Source: JAPLZH01 sp964450345 (lineage in GTDB: Bacteria; Patescibacteriota; Minisyncoccia; Phycocordibacterales; PALSA-1337). From it: a DNA stretch of 64,000 nucleotides. The translations under genes and the position numbers were made by a program. Positions 32,458 to 40,305 of the stretch are shown here, piece after piece; within the stretch, counting starts at the first letter, position 1, and each line of letters starts with the position of its first letter. The stretch lies in contig CAYVEL010000002.1 of NCBI GenBank assembly GCA_964450345.1, forward strand, positions 1-64,000. Direction: 5' to 3'. A model generated the notes under the pieces. That model was not told the origin of the DNA, did not search any database, and saw only the letters and a list, made by a program, of their open reading frames with translations.

Positions 32458-33042
32458 TTAATACTTTCTTATAACCCCCTTCACCACCGCACCTATACGC
32501 ATATCATTTTCTGGATATATAGGCTTATATTTTTTATTAGCTGGTTCTAGAAAAACTTTCTTACCAGGCTTCTGTCTTAAAAATTTCATAGTCCATCCAC
32601 CATCTACTTCTGCAATAACTATGTCTCCATCTTTAGGCTGAACCTTAGTATCCACAATTACTAAGTCACCCTCCTTAATACCTTCCTCTATCATAGAATC
32701 CCCCTTCACTTCGAGAGCATAAGAACGAGAAGAGTCACCTACTAAATATTCATCAAAATTAATAGTATCGAGCGCAATCTCACTAGCCTCTGTAGGTATA
32801 CCTGCTTCTACTAATCCTAGAACTGGTATCTCGCCAACAGAACCAAATAGACCATTTGATCCTGGAATAATCTTTCCATCTTTATCTTTAGATATAACAC
32901 CTTCATCAATTAATTTAGAGACGAGCTTAAACACAGCGTTCTTAGATTTAAATCCAAGTAGTGCCATAATCTCACTGTAACTCGGCATTCTCTTTCGAGA
33001 CTTATAAAAGTTAAATATTTTTTCTCTATACTGATCGTACAT
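32458..33042 (-). CDS. lexA: LexA-type SOS repressor
   Basis: 194 residues. An N-terminal winged helix (about 5-55, YSEIMALLGFKSKNAVFKLVSKL) is followed by an S24 autoprotease domain: cleavage site A80-G81 in VEAGIP, catalytic S116 in KGDSM and K153 in WTMKFL. It represses DNA-damage genes until RecA filaments trigger self-cleavage. It lies 19 nt downstream of an 84-residue gene, and the promoter of that pair holds a GAAC-N4-GTTC palindrome (33350-33369), indicating autoregulation. An additional TATTAT (33049-33054) sits 6 nt before the lexA ATG. Confidence 0.92.
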   Translation of the reverse strand: MYDQYREKIFNFYKSRKRMPSYSEIMALLGFKSKNAVFKLVSKLIDEGVISKDKDGKIIPGSNGLFGSVGEIPVLGLVEAGIPTEASEIALDTINFDEYLVGDSSRSYALEVKGDSMIEEGIKEGDLVIVDTKVQPKDGDIVIAEVDGGWTMKFLRQKPGKKVFLEPANKKYKPIYPENDMRIGAVVKGVIRKY

Positions 33043-33061
33043 GTGTTAATAATATATTATA

Positions 33062-33316
33062 TTAGAACATAAACATAGAAGCGAACTGTCCTACTCTTCC
33101 CAACCAATTACTCTTAACTGACCCTCTTCTAATGGCTGTTCCTGAATACTGAATATCAGTTACACACTTCTGTAGAGATATAAGCTGTCTTAGTAGAAAC
33201 TTATGTCTCTCTGCTTCAGTCTTATATGAGAAGCCTTTAATGATCTTCAGATCAATCACTGTATTAAGCTTCTTTAACTCTCTCTGCATTTCCTTAATTA
33301 AAATTTTTTTGCTCAT
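33062..33316 (-). CDS. Small helical protein in the lexA operon
   Basis: 84 residues, basic, helical (KKILIKEMQRELKKLNTVIDLKII...), ending in an aromatic FASMFMF tail. Not recognised. It is the first gene after the LexA-type promoter and 19 nt before lexA, so expression should rise on DNA damage. In other bacteria small genes at this place include cell-division inhibitors, but no LysM or membrane helix is visible here, so that function cannot be claimed. Confidence 0.6.
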   Translation of the reverse strand: MSKKILIKEMQRELKKLNTVIDLKIIKGFSYKTEAERHKFLLRQLISLQKCVTDIQYSGTAIRRGSVKSNWLGRVGQFASMFMF

Positions 33317-33344
33317 AGTTTTTTGTGGTTATTACTATGTATGT

Positions 33345-33373
33345 ATTATAGGTGAACGAGCGTTCACCTGCAA
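33345..33373 (-). promoter_or_regulatory. LexA-operon promoter with SOS-box-like operator
   Basis: Minus strand TTGCAG (33368-33373), a 17-nt spacer, TATAAT (33345-33350). The spacer is filled by a palindrome with 8-bp arms, AGGTGAAC-N4-GTTCACCT (33350-33369), containing GAAC-N4-GTTC as in Gram-positive LexA boxes. Bound LexA would block RNA polymerase directly. Confidence 0.85.
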
Positions 33374-33425
33374 GTAGTACTATGTGGATAAGCCTGTAAT
33401 ATCTAAAACAAACCTTAATTAAGGA

Positions 33426-33941
33426 CTATATTTCCTCATTTAAAGCATCCATCTCAATAACATCTTCCGCCTTATCTATAAATAATCCTCCCTCTAAGTG
33501 ATCTACTTCATGCTGGAAAATCTGTGCTAAAAGTCCTGAAGCACCCATACTAACTGACTCCCCTTTTTCATCATGAGCCACTACAGTAGCACGAGTAGCA
33601 CGTCTTACTTTTCCATAAAGAGGTCTTACAGAAAGACATCCCTCTTCCATCATTTTTCTATCGCGAGAAATTTTCTTAATAACAGGATTAATAAAAACTA
33701 AATCCTGCTTCGGAGCATCTGGTTTACCTTCAAATATTTTTTTAGACACAATAAAAATTCTCCAAGACTCTCCTATCTGAGGAGCAGCAAGTCCTACGCC
33801 ATCAGCCTGAGAAGCTAATGCTTTTTTCATTCTAGAGATTATATCTTTGAATTTCTTATCTTGAATCTCATGTACAGGAACAGCTTTCGCGATAGCGCGA
33901 AGAACTGGATTATCTTTTTGTACTATTTCGATATTACTCAT
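33426..33941 (-). CDS. def: Peptide deformylase
   Basis: 171 residues with all three motifs: GVGLAAPQIG (motif 1), EGCLSV (motif 2, metal Cys) and QHEVDHLEG (motif 3, two metal His and the catalytic Glu). It removes the formyl group from nascent proteins and pairs functionally with Fmt and Map, both in this window. An AGGAG lies about 16 nt upstream of the ATG. A terminator of the upstream ribosomal operon (33966-33994) separates it from rplE. Confidence 0.96.
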   Translation of the reverse strand: MSNIEIVQKDNPVLRAIAKAVPVHEIQDKKFKDIISRMKKALASQADGVGLAAPQIGESWRIFIVSKKIFEGKPDAPKQDLVFINPVIKKISRDRKMMEEGCLSVRPLYGKVRRATRATVVAHDEKGESVSMGASGLLAQIFQHEVDHLEGGLFIDKAEDVIEMDALNEEI

Positions 33942-33965
33942 ATTATTAAAACCTTCTCCTAATAT

Positions 33966-33994
33966 AAGTACACGACCTCGAGGGTCGTGTACTT
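33966..33994 (-). terminator. Terminator of the rpsS-to-rplE operon
   Basis: AAGTACACGACC / GGTCGTGTACTT 12-bp stem with a 5-nt loop, 7 nt past the rplE stop. The U-run is weak (TTATATT). Confidence 0.7.
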
Positions 33995-34001
33995 TAAGTT
34001 A

Positions 34002-34562
34002 TTATTTTCTCTTACCCTTCTTCTCTTCTTCCTTCTTAAATGGAAATCCTAGTGCTTCCATGAAGGCTTCAGTTGTTTTCTTATCCTTTGATGTAGTTAC
34101 TATAGTAACGCTCATTCCGAACACATCCTTTAGATCTTCATCTGCTGTTTCTGGGAAGATTGTGTGTTCCTTAATACCTAGAGTGTAGTTACCCATAGCA
34201 TCAATAGAGTTTCTTGAGATACCACGGAAGTCCTTTGTTCTTGGTAGAGCGATATGAATAAGCTTTTCTACGAAGCTAAGCATTCTCTCTCCTCTTAGAG
34301 TAATCTGATATCCGATAGGTTCACCCTGTCTTAGTTTAAATGAAGCGATAGACATCTTAGCTGATCTAACTACTGGCTTCTGACCAGTAATCTTAGCTAG
34401 ACGATCTGACATAAGTTCCACCTTTCTCTTATCCTTAATAGAACCGAATCCTGAGCTAACTACTACTTTAGTTAACTTTGGAGATTCTAGTTTATTAGTA
34501 AAACCGAATTTCTTTGATAGAACATCTGCTGCTTCTACTTGCTTTTGTTTGATTGTTTTCAT
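34002..34562 (-). CDS. rplE: Ribosomal protein uL5
   Basis: 186 residues; contains KLTKVVVSSGFGS, RQGEPIGYQITLRGERM and RDFRGISRNSIDAMGNYTLGI. It binds 5S rRNA and the P-site tRNA elbow. It has a basic C-terminal tail. Normally rpsN follows; here a terminator follows and rpsN is 17 kb away. Confidence 0.96.
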   Translation of the reverse strand: MKTIKQKQVEAADVLSKKFGFTNKLESPKLTKVVVSSGFGSIKDKRKVELMSDRLAKITGQKPVVRSAKMSIASFKLRQGEPIGYQITLRGERMLSFVEKLIHIALPRTKDFRGISRNSIDAMGNYTLGIKEHTIFPETADEDLKDVFGMSVTIVTTSKDKKTTEAFMEALGFPFKKEEEKKGKRK

Positions 34563-34631
34563 GGTATTTTTGTGGAGTGGTATCGTCTTAAAGACTTCTA
34601 CCGTCCCATCACAAATTAACTGTTATTAAAA

Positions 34632-34850
34632 TTACTTCTTTGCTACTACGTTTGAAACGTTAATTGGCATTGGCTTGTCAATAATCTGACCCTTCTGTTC
34701 CTTCTTCTTAGCCTTTACTTCTACCTTAACGATATTTAAACCTTCTACTATGATTTTTCCTGTTGCAGGAAAAGCCTTAAGGATTTTTCCTGATTTTCCT
34801 TTATCCTTACCTTTTAGTATGGTTACTGTTTGTCCGCTTTTTACGTGCAT
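34632..34850 (-). CDS. rplX: Ribosomal protein uL24
   Basis: 72 residues, shorter than the usual ~103. The KOW motif is intact (VKSGQTVTILKGKDKGKSGKILKAFPATGKIIVEGLNIVK), but the C-terminal portion is trimmed. It initiates 50S assembly. It is placed between rplN (10 nt) and rplE (69 nt). Confidence 0.95.
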   Translation of the reverse strand: MHVKSGQTVTILKGKDKGKSGKILKAFPATGKIIVEGLNIVKVEVKAKKKEQKGQIIDKPMPINVSNVVAKK

Positions 34851-34860
34851 ATATTTTTTA

Positions 34861-35232
34861 TTAAACTATTTCAGGTGCTTTAGAAGCGATAGTCTGGAAA
34901 CCTTTTTCCTGAATTTCTCTTGGAATTGGGCCGAAGATACGTCCTGCTACTGGTTCCTTTCTTCCCTTATCTAGAATAACTACTGAGTTTTCATCGAATC
35001 TGATATAAGAACCATCCTTTCTTCTGAAAGCCTTTGTCTGTCTAACTACTACAGCAGATAGAACATCCTTCTTCTTAATAGCCTTTCTTGGTTCTGCCTT
35101 CTGTACTGAAAGTACAACAAGCTCGCCAATTTCAGCGTATCTCTTCTTTGAACTACCTAGAACTTTAAAGATTCTTCCAATCTTTGCTCCGGAGTTATCA
35201 GTTATTTTAACTATTGATCTTGCTTGTATCAT
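34861..35232 (-). CDS. rplN: Ribosomal protein uL14
   Basis: 123 residues, full length: MIQARSIVKITDNSGAKIGRIFKVLG, KAEPRKAIKKKDVLSAVVVRQ and RIFGPIPREI are canonical. It lies at the 50S-30S interface near L19. It begins 5 nt after rpsQ. Confidence 0.97.
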   Translation of the reverse strand: MIQARSIVKITDNSGAKIGRIFKVLGSSKKRYAEIGELVVLSVQKAEPRKAIKKKDVLSAVVVRQTKAFRRKDGSYIRFDENSVVILDKGRKEPVAGRIFGPIPREIQEKGFQTIASKAPEIV

Positions 35233-35237
35233 ATAAT

Positions 35238-35486
35238 TTAAGCTATCTTAAAATGCTTATGCTTAGAAATAGGAGCACATTCTACGATAGTGACTTTCTC
35301 ACCAATCTTCTTTGTGTTTCCGACATCATGAGCCTTATAGTTCTTAGAAACGTTGAAGTATTTCTTATATTTAGGATGCTGGATATAGTGGTTTACTTCA
35401 ACAACACATGTATCCTTCATCTTATCTGATACTACAACTCCCTTAAGAGTCTGCTTATTTGATTTTATAGCTTGTTTAGCAGTCAT
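35238..35486 (-). CDS. rpsQ: Ribosomal protein uS17
   Basis: 82 residues with the OB-fold signature LKGVVVSDKMKDTCVVEVNHYIQHPKYKKY. It binds 16S helix 11. It follows rplP by only 4 nt, leaving no room for rpmC (uL29), which normally lies between rplP and rpsQ. Confidence 0.96.
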   Translation of the reverse strand: MTAKQAIKSNKQTLKGVVVSDKMKDTCVVEVNHYIQHPKYKKYFNVSKNYKAHDVGNTKKIGEKVTIVECAPISKHKHFKIA

Positions 35487-35490
35487 ATTA

Positions 35491-35916
35491 TTAAATTCTA
35501 TTTACTATCTTAGTCTTAACCGACATCTTCTTACCAGCCTTAATTAGAGCTGAGATCGCAATAGCTGGTTCTACACCATCTACTTCGAACATAACTCTTC
35601 CTGGCTTGATTTCAGCAACATATCCCTGTACATCTCCTTTACCCTTACCCATTTTAACTTCGGCAGGCTTCTGTGTGAAAGGTCTGTCTGGGAAAATTCT
35701 GGTCCACATCTTTCCAGTCTTAGAAACATATCTAGAAATAACTTTTCTAGCTGATTCTATTTCGTTAGAAGTGATTCTACCGTAAGTGATAGCCTTAAGA
35801 CCGTGAGTACCGAAGTCTACTTTAGTACCTCTGGTTTCCACCATGGTCTCCTGCTTCTTGGCATTTCTTCTTGTGGTATGCCACTTTCTGTATTTAACTT
35901 TCTTTGGTGTTAACAT
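35491..35916 (-). CDS. rplP: Ribosomal protein uL16
   Basis: 141 residues; MLTPKKVKYRKWH, RIFPDRPFTQKPAEVKMGKGKG and GRVMFEVDGV are typical. It contacts the A-site tRNA and the peptidyl transferase area. It is 6 nt downstream of rpsC. Confidence 0.97.
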   Translation of the reverse strand: MLTPKKVKYRKWHTTRRNAKKQETMVETRGTKVDFGTHGLKAITYGRITSNEIESARKVISRYVSKTGKMWTRIFPDRPFTQKPAEVKMGKGKGDVQGYVAEIKPGRVMFEVDGVEPAIAISALIKAGKKMSVKTKIVNRI

Positions 35917-35922
35917 GTTAGT

Positions 35923-36612
35923 TTAATTAGCTTTGTTAGTTGCCTTTACGTTCTCCTTTGCGAAGATTTCTCCCTTGTATATCCAAACCTTAATACCTAG
36001 GTCTCCGTATGGCATTCTTGCACGCTCTGTAGCGTAATCAATATCAGCTCTTAGAGTCTGAAGAGGAATTCTTCCCTTCTTCAAGTCTTCTGAACGAGCA
36101 ATATCTGTACCTCCAAGTCTTCCAGCAATTCTGATCTTAACACCCTGTACTTCTCTGTTTGCCATAACCTTCTCAATAGTCTGCTTCATAACTCTTCTGA
36201 ATGTCATTCTCTTCTCTAGACCTTCTGCTACTAGCATAGCTACGATCTTTGAGTTACTCTCAGGATTCTTTATTTCTTCAATATCTATCTTTAGTTCCTG
36301 ACCCTTGATAGCTAACTTTTTCTTATTTAAAAATGAAGCGATATCTGTTCTAAGCTTTGTGATACCATCACCGTTTCTACCAATAATAAGACCTGGACGA
36401 CCTGTCTTAATGATAAGTCTTAGAGCTTTAGCACTTCTCTCGATATCTAGACCTGCTACAAGGAAAGTTCTTAGCTTTTCTTCTAGCATTTCTCTTAATT
36501 CAATATCTGCCTTGAAATAATCACGGTACTGCTTATTAATACCGAACCAGCGACTCTTCCAATCGCGGATTATTCCTAGTCTATGTGAATATGGGTGTAC
36601 TGAGTGTGACAT
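35923..36612 (-). CDS. rpsC: Ribosomal protein uS3
   Basis: 229 residues. N-terminal KH type II domain (GLIIGRNGDGITKL as the GxxG loop region) and the C-domain (GRLGGTDIARSEDLKKGRIPLQTLRADIDYATERA). It forms part of the mRNA entry channel. It is 1 nt after rplV. Confidence 0.97.
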   Translation of the reverse strand: MSHSVHPYSHRLGIIRDWKSRWFGINKQYRDYFKADIELREMLEEKLRTFLVAGLDIERSAKALRLIIKTGRPGLIIGRNGDGITKLRTDIASFLNKKKLAIKGQELKIDIEEIKNPESNSKIVAMLVAEGLEKRMTFRRVMKQTIEKVMANREVQGVKIRIAGRLGGTDIARSEDLKKGRIPLQTLRADIDYATERARMPYGDLGIKVWIYKGEIFAKENVKATNKAN

Positions 36613-36613
36613 A

Positions 36614-37024
36614 TTATTTTACTGATTTCTTAGTTACTTTAGTCTTAGCTTCAGCCTTAACTGCTGTCTTTACAGTCTTTTCTGTCTTTGCTGGAATAGC
36701 CTTTGGTGCTAGAACGACTAGAACATTACTACATCTCTTATTAATTCTTGCTCCTGATCCACGTGCTCTTGGCATCATTCTCTTAAGAGTAACACCTGAG
36801 TCTACTCTGAATTCCTTAATGAAAAGTGTATCTACTGGAATATTCTGAGACTTAGCATTAGAGATAGCTGATCTAACTAGCTTTGAAAGAGGTAGTCCTG
36901 CTTTCTTTGCAACGTTATCAAGAGTAACCACAGCTTCTTCTGCCTTCTTACCAGAAACTAGACTAGCTACTAGTCTAACTTTTCTTGGTGACTGTCTGTG
37001 GTTGTTAAGATATGCGGTAATCAT
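36614..37024 (-). CDS. rplV: Ribosomal protein uL22
   Basis: 136 residues. The L22 core runs to about residue 112 (RQSPRKVRLVASLV, LFIKEFRVDSGVTLKRMMPRARGSGARINKR, whose hairpin lines the exit tunnel). A K/A/T-rich tail follows. It lies between rpsS (5 nt) and rpsC (1 nt). Confidence 0.96.
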   Translation of the reverse strand: MITAYLNNHRQSPRKVRLVASLVSGKKAEEAVVTLDNVAKKAGLPLSKLVRSAISNAKSQNIPVDTLFIKEFRVDSGVTLKRMMPRARGSGARINKRCSNVLVVLAPKAIPAKTEKTVKTAVKAEAKTKVTKKSVK

Positions 37025-37029
37025 AAAAT

Positions 37030-37371
37030 TTACTTTTTATCTGTTGTTGTGGCCTTAGCGGACTTAGCAGCTGCGATCTCAGCTTCCTTAGCCTTAATTT
37101 CTATTTCCTTCTGCATCTTACCTCCGTGTCTGATGAATTTTCTGGTCTGACTGAATTCTCCTAGACGATGACCTACCATGTCTTCTGAGACTAGAACCTC
37201 AATGTGAGATCTTCCGTTATGAACGCCGAAGATGAATCCCACCATTTCCGGTGAAATTACGCTTCTTCTGTACCAGGTTTTAATAACGCCGGTTTCTGTC
37301 GGCTTCTTACCTGCTATTTTGGCCAAGAGTTTTGGTTCAACAAATGGTCCTTTCTTTAGTGATCGTGTCAT
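37030..37371 (-). CDS. rpsS: Ribosomal protein uS19
   Basis: 113 residues; MTRSLKKGPFVEPKLL, VHNGRSHIEVLVSEDMVGHRLGEFSQTR are canonical. A K/A-rich tail extends past the normal end (~92). First gene after the ABC transporter insertion, with its own consensus promoter at 37419-37447. Normally it follows rplB directly. Confidence 0.97.
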   Translation of the reverse strand: MTRSLKKGPFVEPKLLAKIAGKKPTETGVIKTWYRRSVISPEMVGFIFGVHNGRSHIEVLVSEDMVGHRLGEFSQTRKFIRHGGKMQKEIEIKAKEAEIAAAKSAKATTTDKK

Positions 37372-37418
37372 CTTTTAGTTGGGTATAAATAAACAAGCTC
37401 GTTACGAGCCAGGAATAC

Positions 37419-37447
37419 ATATTAAACAAAATGCCTCAAAATGTCAA
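37419..37447 (-). promoter_or_regulatory. Promoter of the rpsS-to-rplE operon
   Basis: Minus strand TTGACA (37442-37447, perfect), 17-nt spacer, TAATAT (37419-37424). The leader contains a GCTCG-TAA-CGAGC hairpin (37395-37409). Confidence 0.8.
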
Positions 37448-37537
37448 CATTAAACGGGCGTTTATGTATTTATGTATAACCGAGGCTTTTAATGTGTCGA
37501 AAAACATTAGGACTTATAGCTAAAGCGTGGCCTAATA

Positions 37538-39349
37538 TTATTCGAAGCCTTCCTTCTGTTTCTCAAAAGAACTAGCGTACAGACCGTTTTTAAGCATTAA
37601 TTCATCGTGTGTACCCATTTCAGCCACAGTATGACCAGATAACAAAATAATCTTATCTGCCTTTCTTATGGTAGAAAAGTTATGAGAGATTAATATCATA
37701 CTTTGGTTATTAGATAGATTTTCTAAGTTTTCGAAAATTCTACCAGCGGATATTGCGTCTACCGAAGCAGTGGGTTCGTCTAGAATTAATATCTTTGATC
37801 TTCTGTATACAGTTTTAGCAATAGCTAATTTTTGTCTCTCCCCTTTCGATAATTCCTGACCGTCGAACTCTACTCCGATCTGCTCATCATATTTATTTTT
37901 CCATGTATCAATAAAATCTGAAGACGTGCTAATTTCTGAAGCTCTTATTACTGCATTCATATCTAAAGGTATTTCAGAATCACCACAAGCTATGGCTTCC
38001 TTTGCCAGAAACTTATATGTAACGAAATCTTGGAACAATACAGCTAAATTCCTCCACCATTTATCGAGTGATATCTCTCTTATATTCACACCGTTAATAA
38101 GTACCTCGCCCTCTGTAACATCATGAATTCTTAAAATAAGCCTAATTAGCGTGGTTTTACCAGCACCATTCAGGCCCACTAAACCTATTTTCTCACCAGG
38201 ATTAATCTTAAAAGATACATCCTTAAGCACAAATTCTTCTGAGCTAGGATACTTAAACGAAACATTCTTAAACTCAATACTAGGCACATTAGTGTAATCT
38301 ATACTTACAGGATTATCAGATATTTTTATTATCGGCTTTGTTTCAAATACTCTCATCATATCTGTAACGTAAAGATTCCTTTCTAGAGTTCTGGCGAATG
38401 ATCCAAACATATTAGTAATGGAGCTACTCAATCCAGTAAATGTGGCTATTAGGAAAATCATTGTTCCAACATTCGTGCTTCCACCCACTACACCAGACAC
38501 GATAATCCATAATCCCCAAACTATTCCGATTGCAGAAAAAGATTCAGTAGCAATTCTGAGATACATCTTTTTCTTTTCAGTTTTTATTTGTTTTATATTG
38601 AAAGCATCTAGAATATCTTTAATTTTAGCTATAAATATTTTTGTATTAGAAAAAAGTTTATTTTCAATAATTCCCACCTTATCATCAAAGAATGAATCCA
38701 AGTGACTCTTCATTCTGCTGTTTCCACTATTATCCATCCATAGACCCCACATAACTGTTCCAAACTTAATTTCCATTAAGAATTGAGGTATGTAGAAAGC
38801 TATTATTATCAGGTATATTTTCCAATCTATGGCTATAGTCATAGCTGAACCGACTATAATATAAGCCACATTTCTTATTTCATTATATGAATCCTCAATG
38901 AAATTTATCATCGGCCAATATTCACTATTAAAAGCTCTTTTTAATAGATTCTGAAATGTAGAATTTTCATGATGAGCGATGTCTATGTCTGTCTTCTTAC
39001 GAAGAAGCATTATGTTTAAATACGTACTAAATTCATAGAACACTACTCTATCTAAATAGTTAAATATAGAATTCAGAATATTTGGAGATATGTTTACAAA
39101 GGCATAAATACTTAGAAACATAATAACTGTTCCGTACTCAGTATTACCGGAAGTTATAACAGATATTAATTCATCCACCAAAGAACCTAATGCTTTTGAT
39201 GAGAATAGAGGTAAAAGACCCAGAGTTATACTAATAAATACTAGAAAAGATCTTCTCCATGGATCCGAGACAAAGGAATGATAATAAAGAAATTTAATAT
39301 TCTTAAATAGATTCTTTAGATTACTGATTGTGAGTGTTTTTTCTGACAT
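37538..39349 (-). CDS. ABC transporter, fused membrane and ATPase domains
   Basis: 603 residues from the ATG at 39349. A transmembrane domain of about six helices (residues 20-310) is joined to an ATPase domain with Walker A GLNGAGKTT, Q-loop VLFQDF, signature LSKGERQ (variant of LSGGQ), Walker B ILILDEPTAS and a switch His in LISHNFS. This is the half-transporter exporter type (MsbA/lipid or peptide exporters); the substrate is unknown. It works as a dimer in the membrane. A start at 39388 would read into the terminator at 39383-39417 and is rejected. It sits between rplB and rpsS, interrupting the S10 operon. Confidence 0.9.
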   Translation of the reverse strand: MSEKTLTISNLKNLFKNIKFLYYHSFVSDPWRRSFLVFISITLGLLPLFSSKALGSLVDELISVITSGNTEYGTVIMFLSIYAFVNISPNILNSIFNYLDRVVFYEFSTYLNIMLLRKKTDIDIAHHENSTFQNLLKRAFNSEYWPMINFIEDSYNEIRNVAYIIVGSAMTIAIDWKIYLIIIAFYIPQFLMEIKFGTVMWGLWMDNSGNSRMKSHLDSFFDDKVGIIENKLFSNTKIFIAKIKDILDAFNIKQIKTEKKKMYLRIATESFSAIGIVWGLWIIVSGVVGGSTNVGTMIFLIATFTGLSSSITNMFGSFARTLERNLYVTDMMRVFETKPIIKISDNPVSIDYTNVPSIEFKNVSFKYPSSEEFVLKDVSFKINPGEKIGLVGLNGAGKTTLIRLILRIHDVTEGEVLINGVNIREISLDKWWRNLAVLFQDFVTYKFLAKEAIACGDSEIPLDMNAVIRASEISTSSDFIDTWKNKYDEQIGVEFDGQELSKGERQKLAIAKTVYRRSKILILDEPTASVDAISAGRIFENLENLSNNQSMILISHNFSTIRKADKIILLSGHTVAEMGTHDELMLKNGLYASSFEKQKEGFE

Positions 39350-39382
39350 ATAATTAAATATAAGGGTAGCATACCTTACAGA

Positions 39383-39417
39383 AAACAAAAAAGAGCCTTT
39401 CGGGCTCTTTTTTGTTT
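39383..39417 (-). terminator. Terminator after rplB
   Basis: Perfect 15-bp stem AAACAAAAAAGAGCC / GGCTCTTTTTTGTTT with a 5-nt loop, 12 nt past the rplB stop. It ends the tuf-to-rplB transcript before the ABC transporter gene. Confidence 0.9.
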
Positions 39418-39429
39418 GAATAATTAGAT

Positions 39430-40281
39430 TTATTCTGACTTCTTTGATTTTCCAACCTTTCTTCTTGAAACAACGAATTGTCCAGAATACTTATTTGGTC
39501 TTCTTGTCTTCTGACCCTTTCCTGTAGGCTTACCGTAGACGTTGATTTCTCTTCTTCTACCTCTACCCTGTCTTCCTTCACCACCTCCTTTTGGATGGTC
39601 TACTGGGTTCATTGCGCTACCACGTACTGTAGGTCTGATACCAAGCCATCTTGATCTACCGGCCTTACCGATATTCACAAGTCTTGACTCGTCATTAGAT
39701 ACTGTACCGATAGTTGCCCAACAATTTTCGCTGACTTTTCTAACTTCTGTTGAAGGAAGCTTGATGTGAGCGTAACCGCCATCTAGAGCGATCAACTGAG
39801 CAAATGAACCAGCACTTCTGATCATCTTAGCACCCTCGTTTGGCTTGATTTCCAAGTTATAAACGAATGTACCAACTGGAATGTTCTTTAGTGGAAGTCT
39901 GCTAGCAGGAGTGATTTCAGTCTTTTCTGCAACCATAAACTTATCACCAACTTTAATTCCCTTTGGAAGAATTACGTATCTCTTCTCACCGTCTGCATAT
40001 ACTGCTAGACCAATGAAAGCTGTTCTGTTTGGATCGTATTCTACTGTAGAAATAGTAGCAGGAATGTTTTTCTTATTGTAAGTGAAATCAATTTCTCTAT
40101 ACAATCTCTTAACTCCTCCTCCCTTATGTCTTACTGTAATACGACCAGCGTTGTTTCTTCCTACGTCTCTCTTAAAACCCTTTGTAAGAGCCTTATGTGG
40201 CTCTGAGGCTGTAAGATACTCGGCATAGTTAATACCGGTCATATGACGTCTTGATTTTGTTGTAGGACGATATGTCTTCAT
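39430..40281 (-). CDS. rplB: Ribosomal protein uL2
   Basis: 283 residues; contains KGFKRDVGRNNAGRITVRHKGGG, RYVILPKGIKVG and the C-terminal TVRGSAMNPVDHPKGGGEGR (including the conserved His of the peptidyl transferase region). It ends in a basic tail. It lies 24 nt after rplW. Confidence 0.97.
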   Translation of the reverse strand: MKTYRPTTKSRRHMTGINYAEYLTASEPHKALTKGFKRDVGRNNAGRITVRHKGGGVKRLYREIDFTYNKKNIPATISTVEYDPNRTAFIGLAVYADGEKRYVILPKGIKVGDKFMVAEKTEITPASRLPLKNIPVGTFVYNLEIKPNEGAKMIRSAGSFAQLIALDGGYAHIKLPSTEVRKVSENCWATIGTVSNDESRLVNIGKAGRSRWLGIRPTVRGSAMNPVDHPKGGGEGRQGRGRRREINVYGKPTGKGQKTRRPNKYSGQFVVSRRKVGKSKKSE

Positions 40282-40305
40282 TTTAGTATTCTTAAATTAA
40301 TCGAA

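Noticed and set aside
33413..33424. Self-complementary CCTTAATTAAGG at the end of def as a terminator
   Set aside because: No loop and no T-run; it is too weak to act as an intrinsic terminator.
39350..39388. Longer start for the ABC transporter
   Set aside because: It reads into the rplB terminator hairpin. The ATG at 39349 is free of it.
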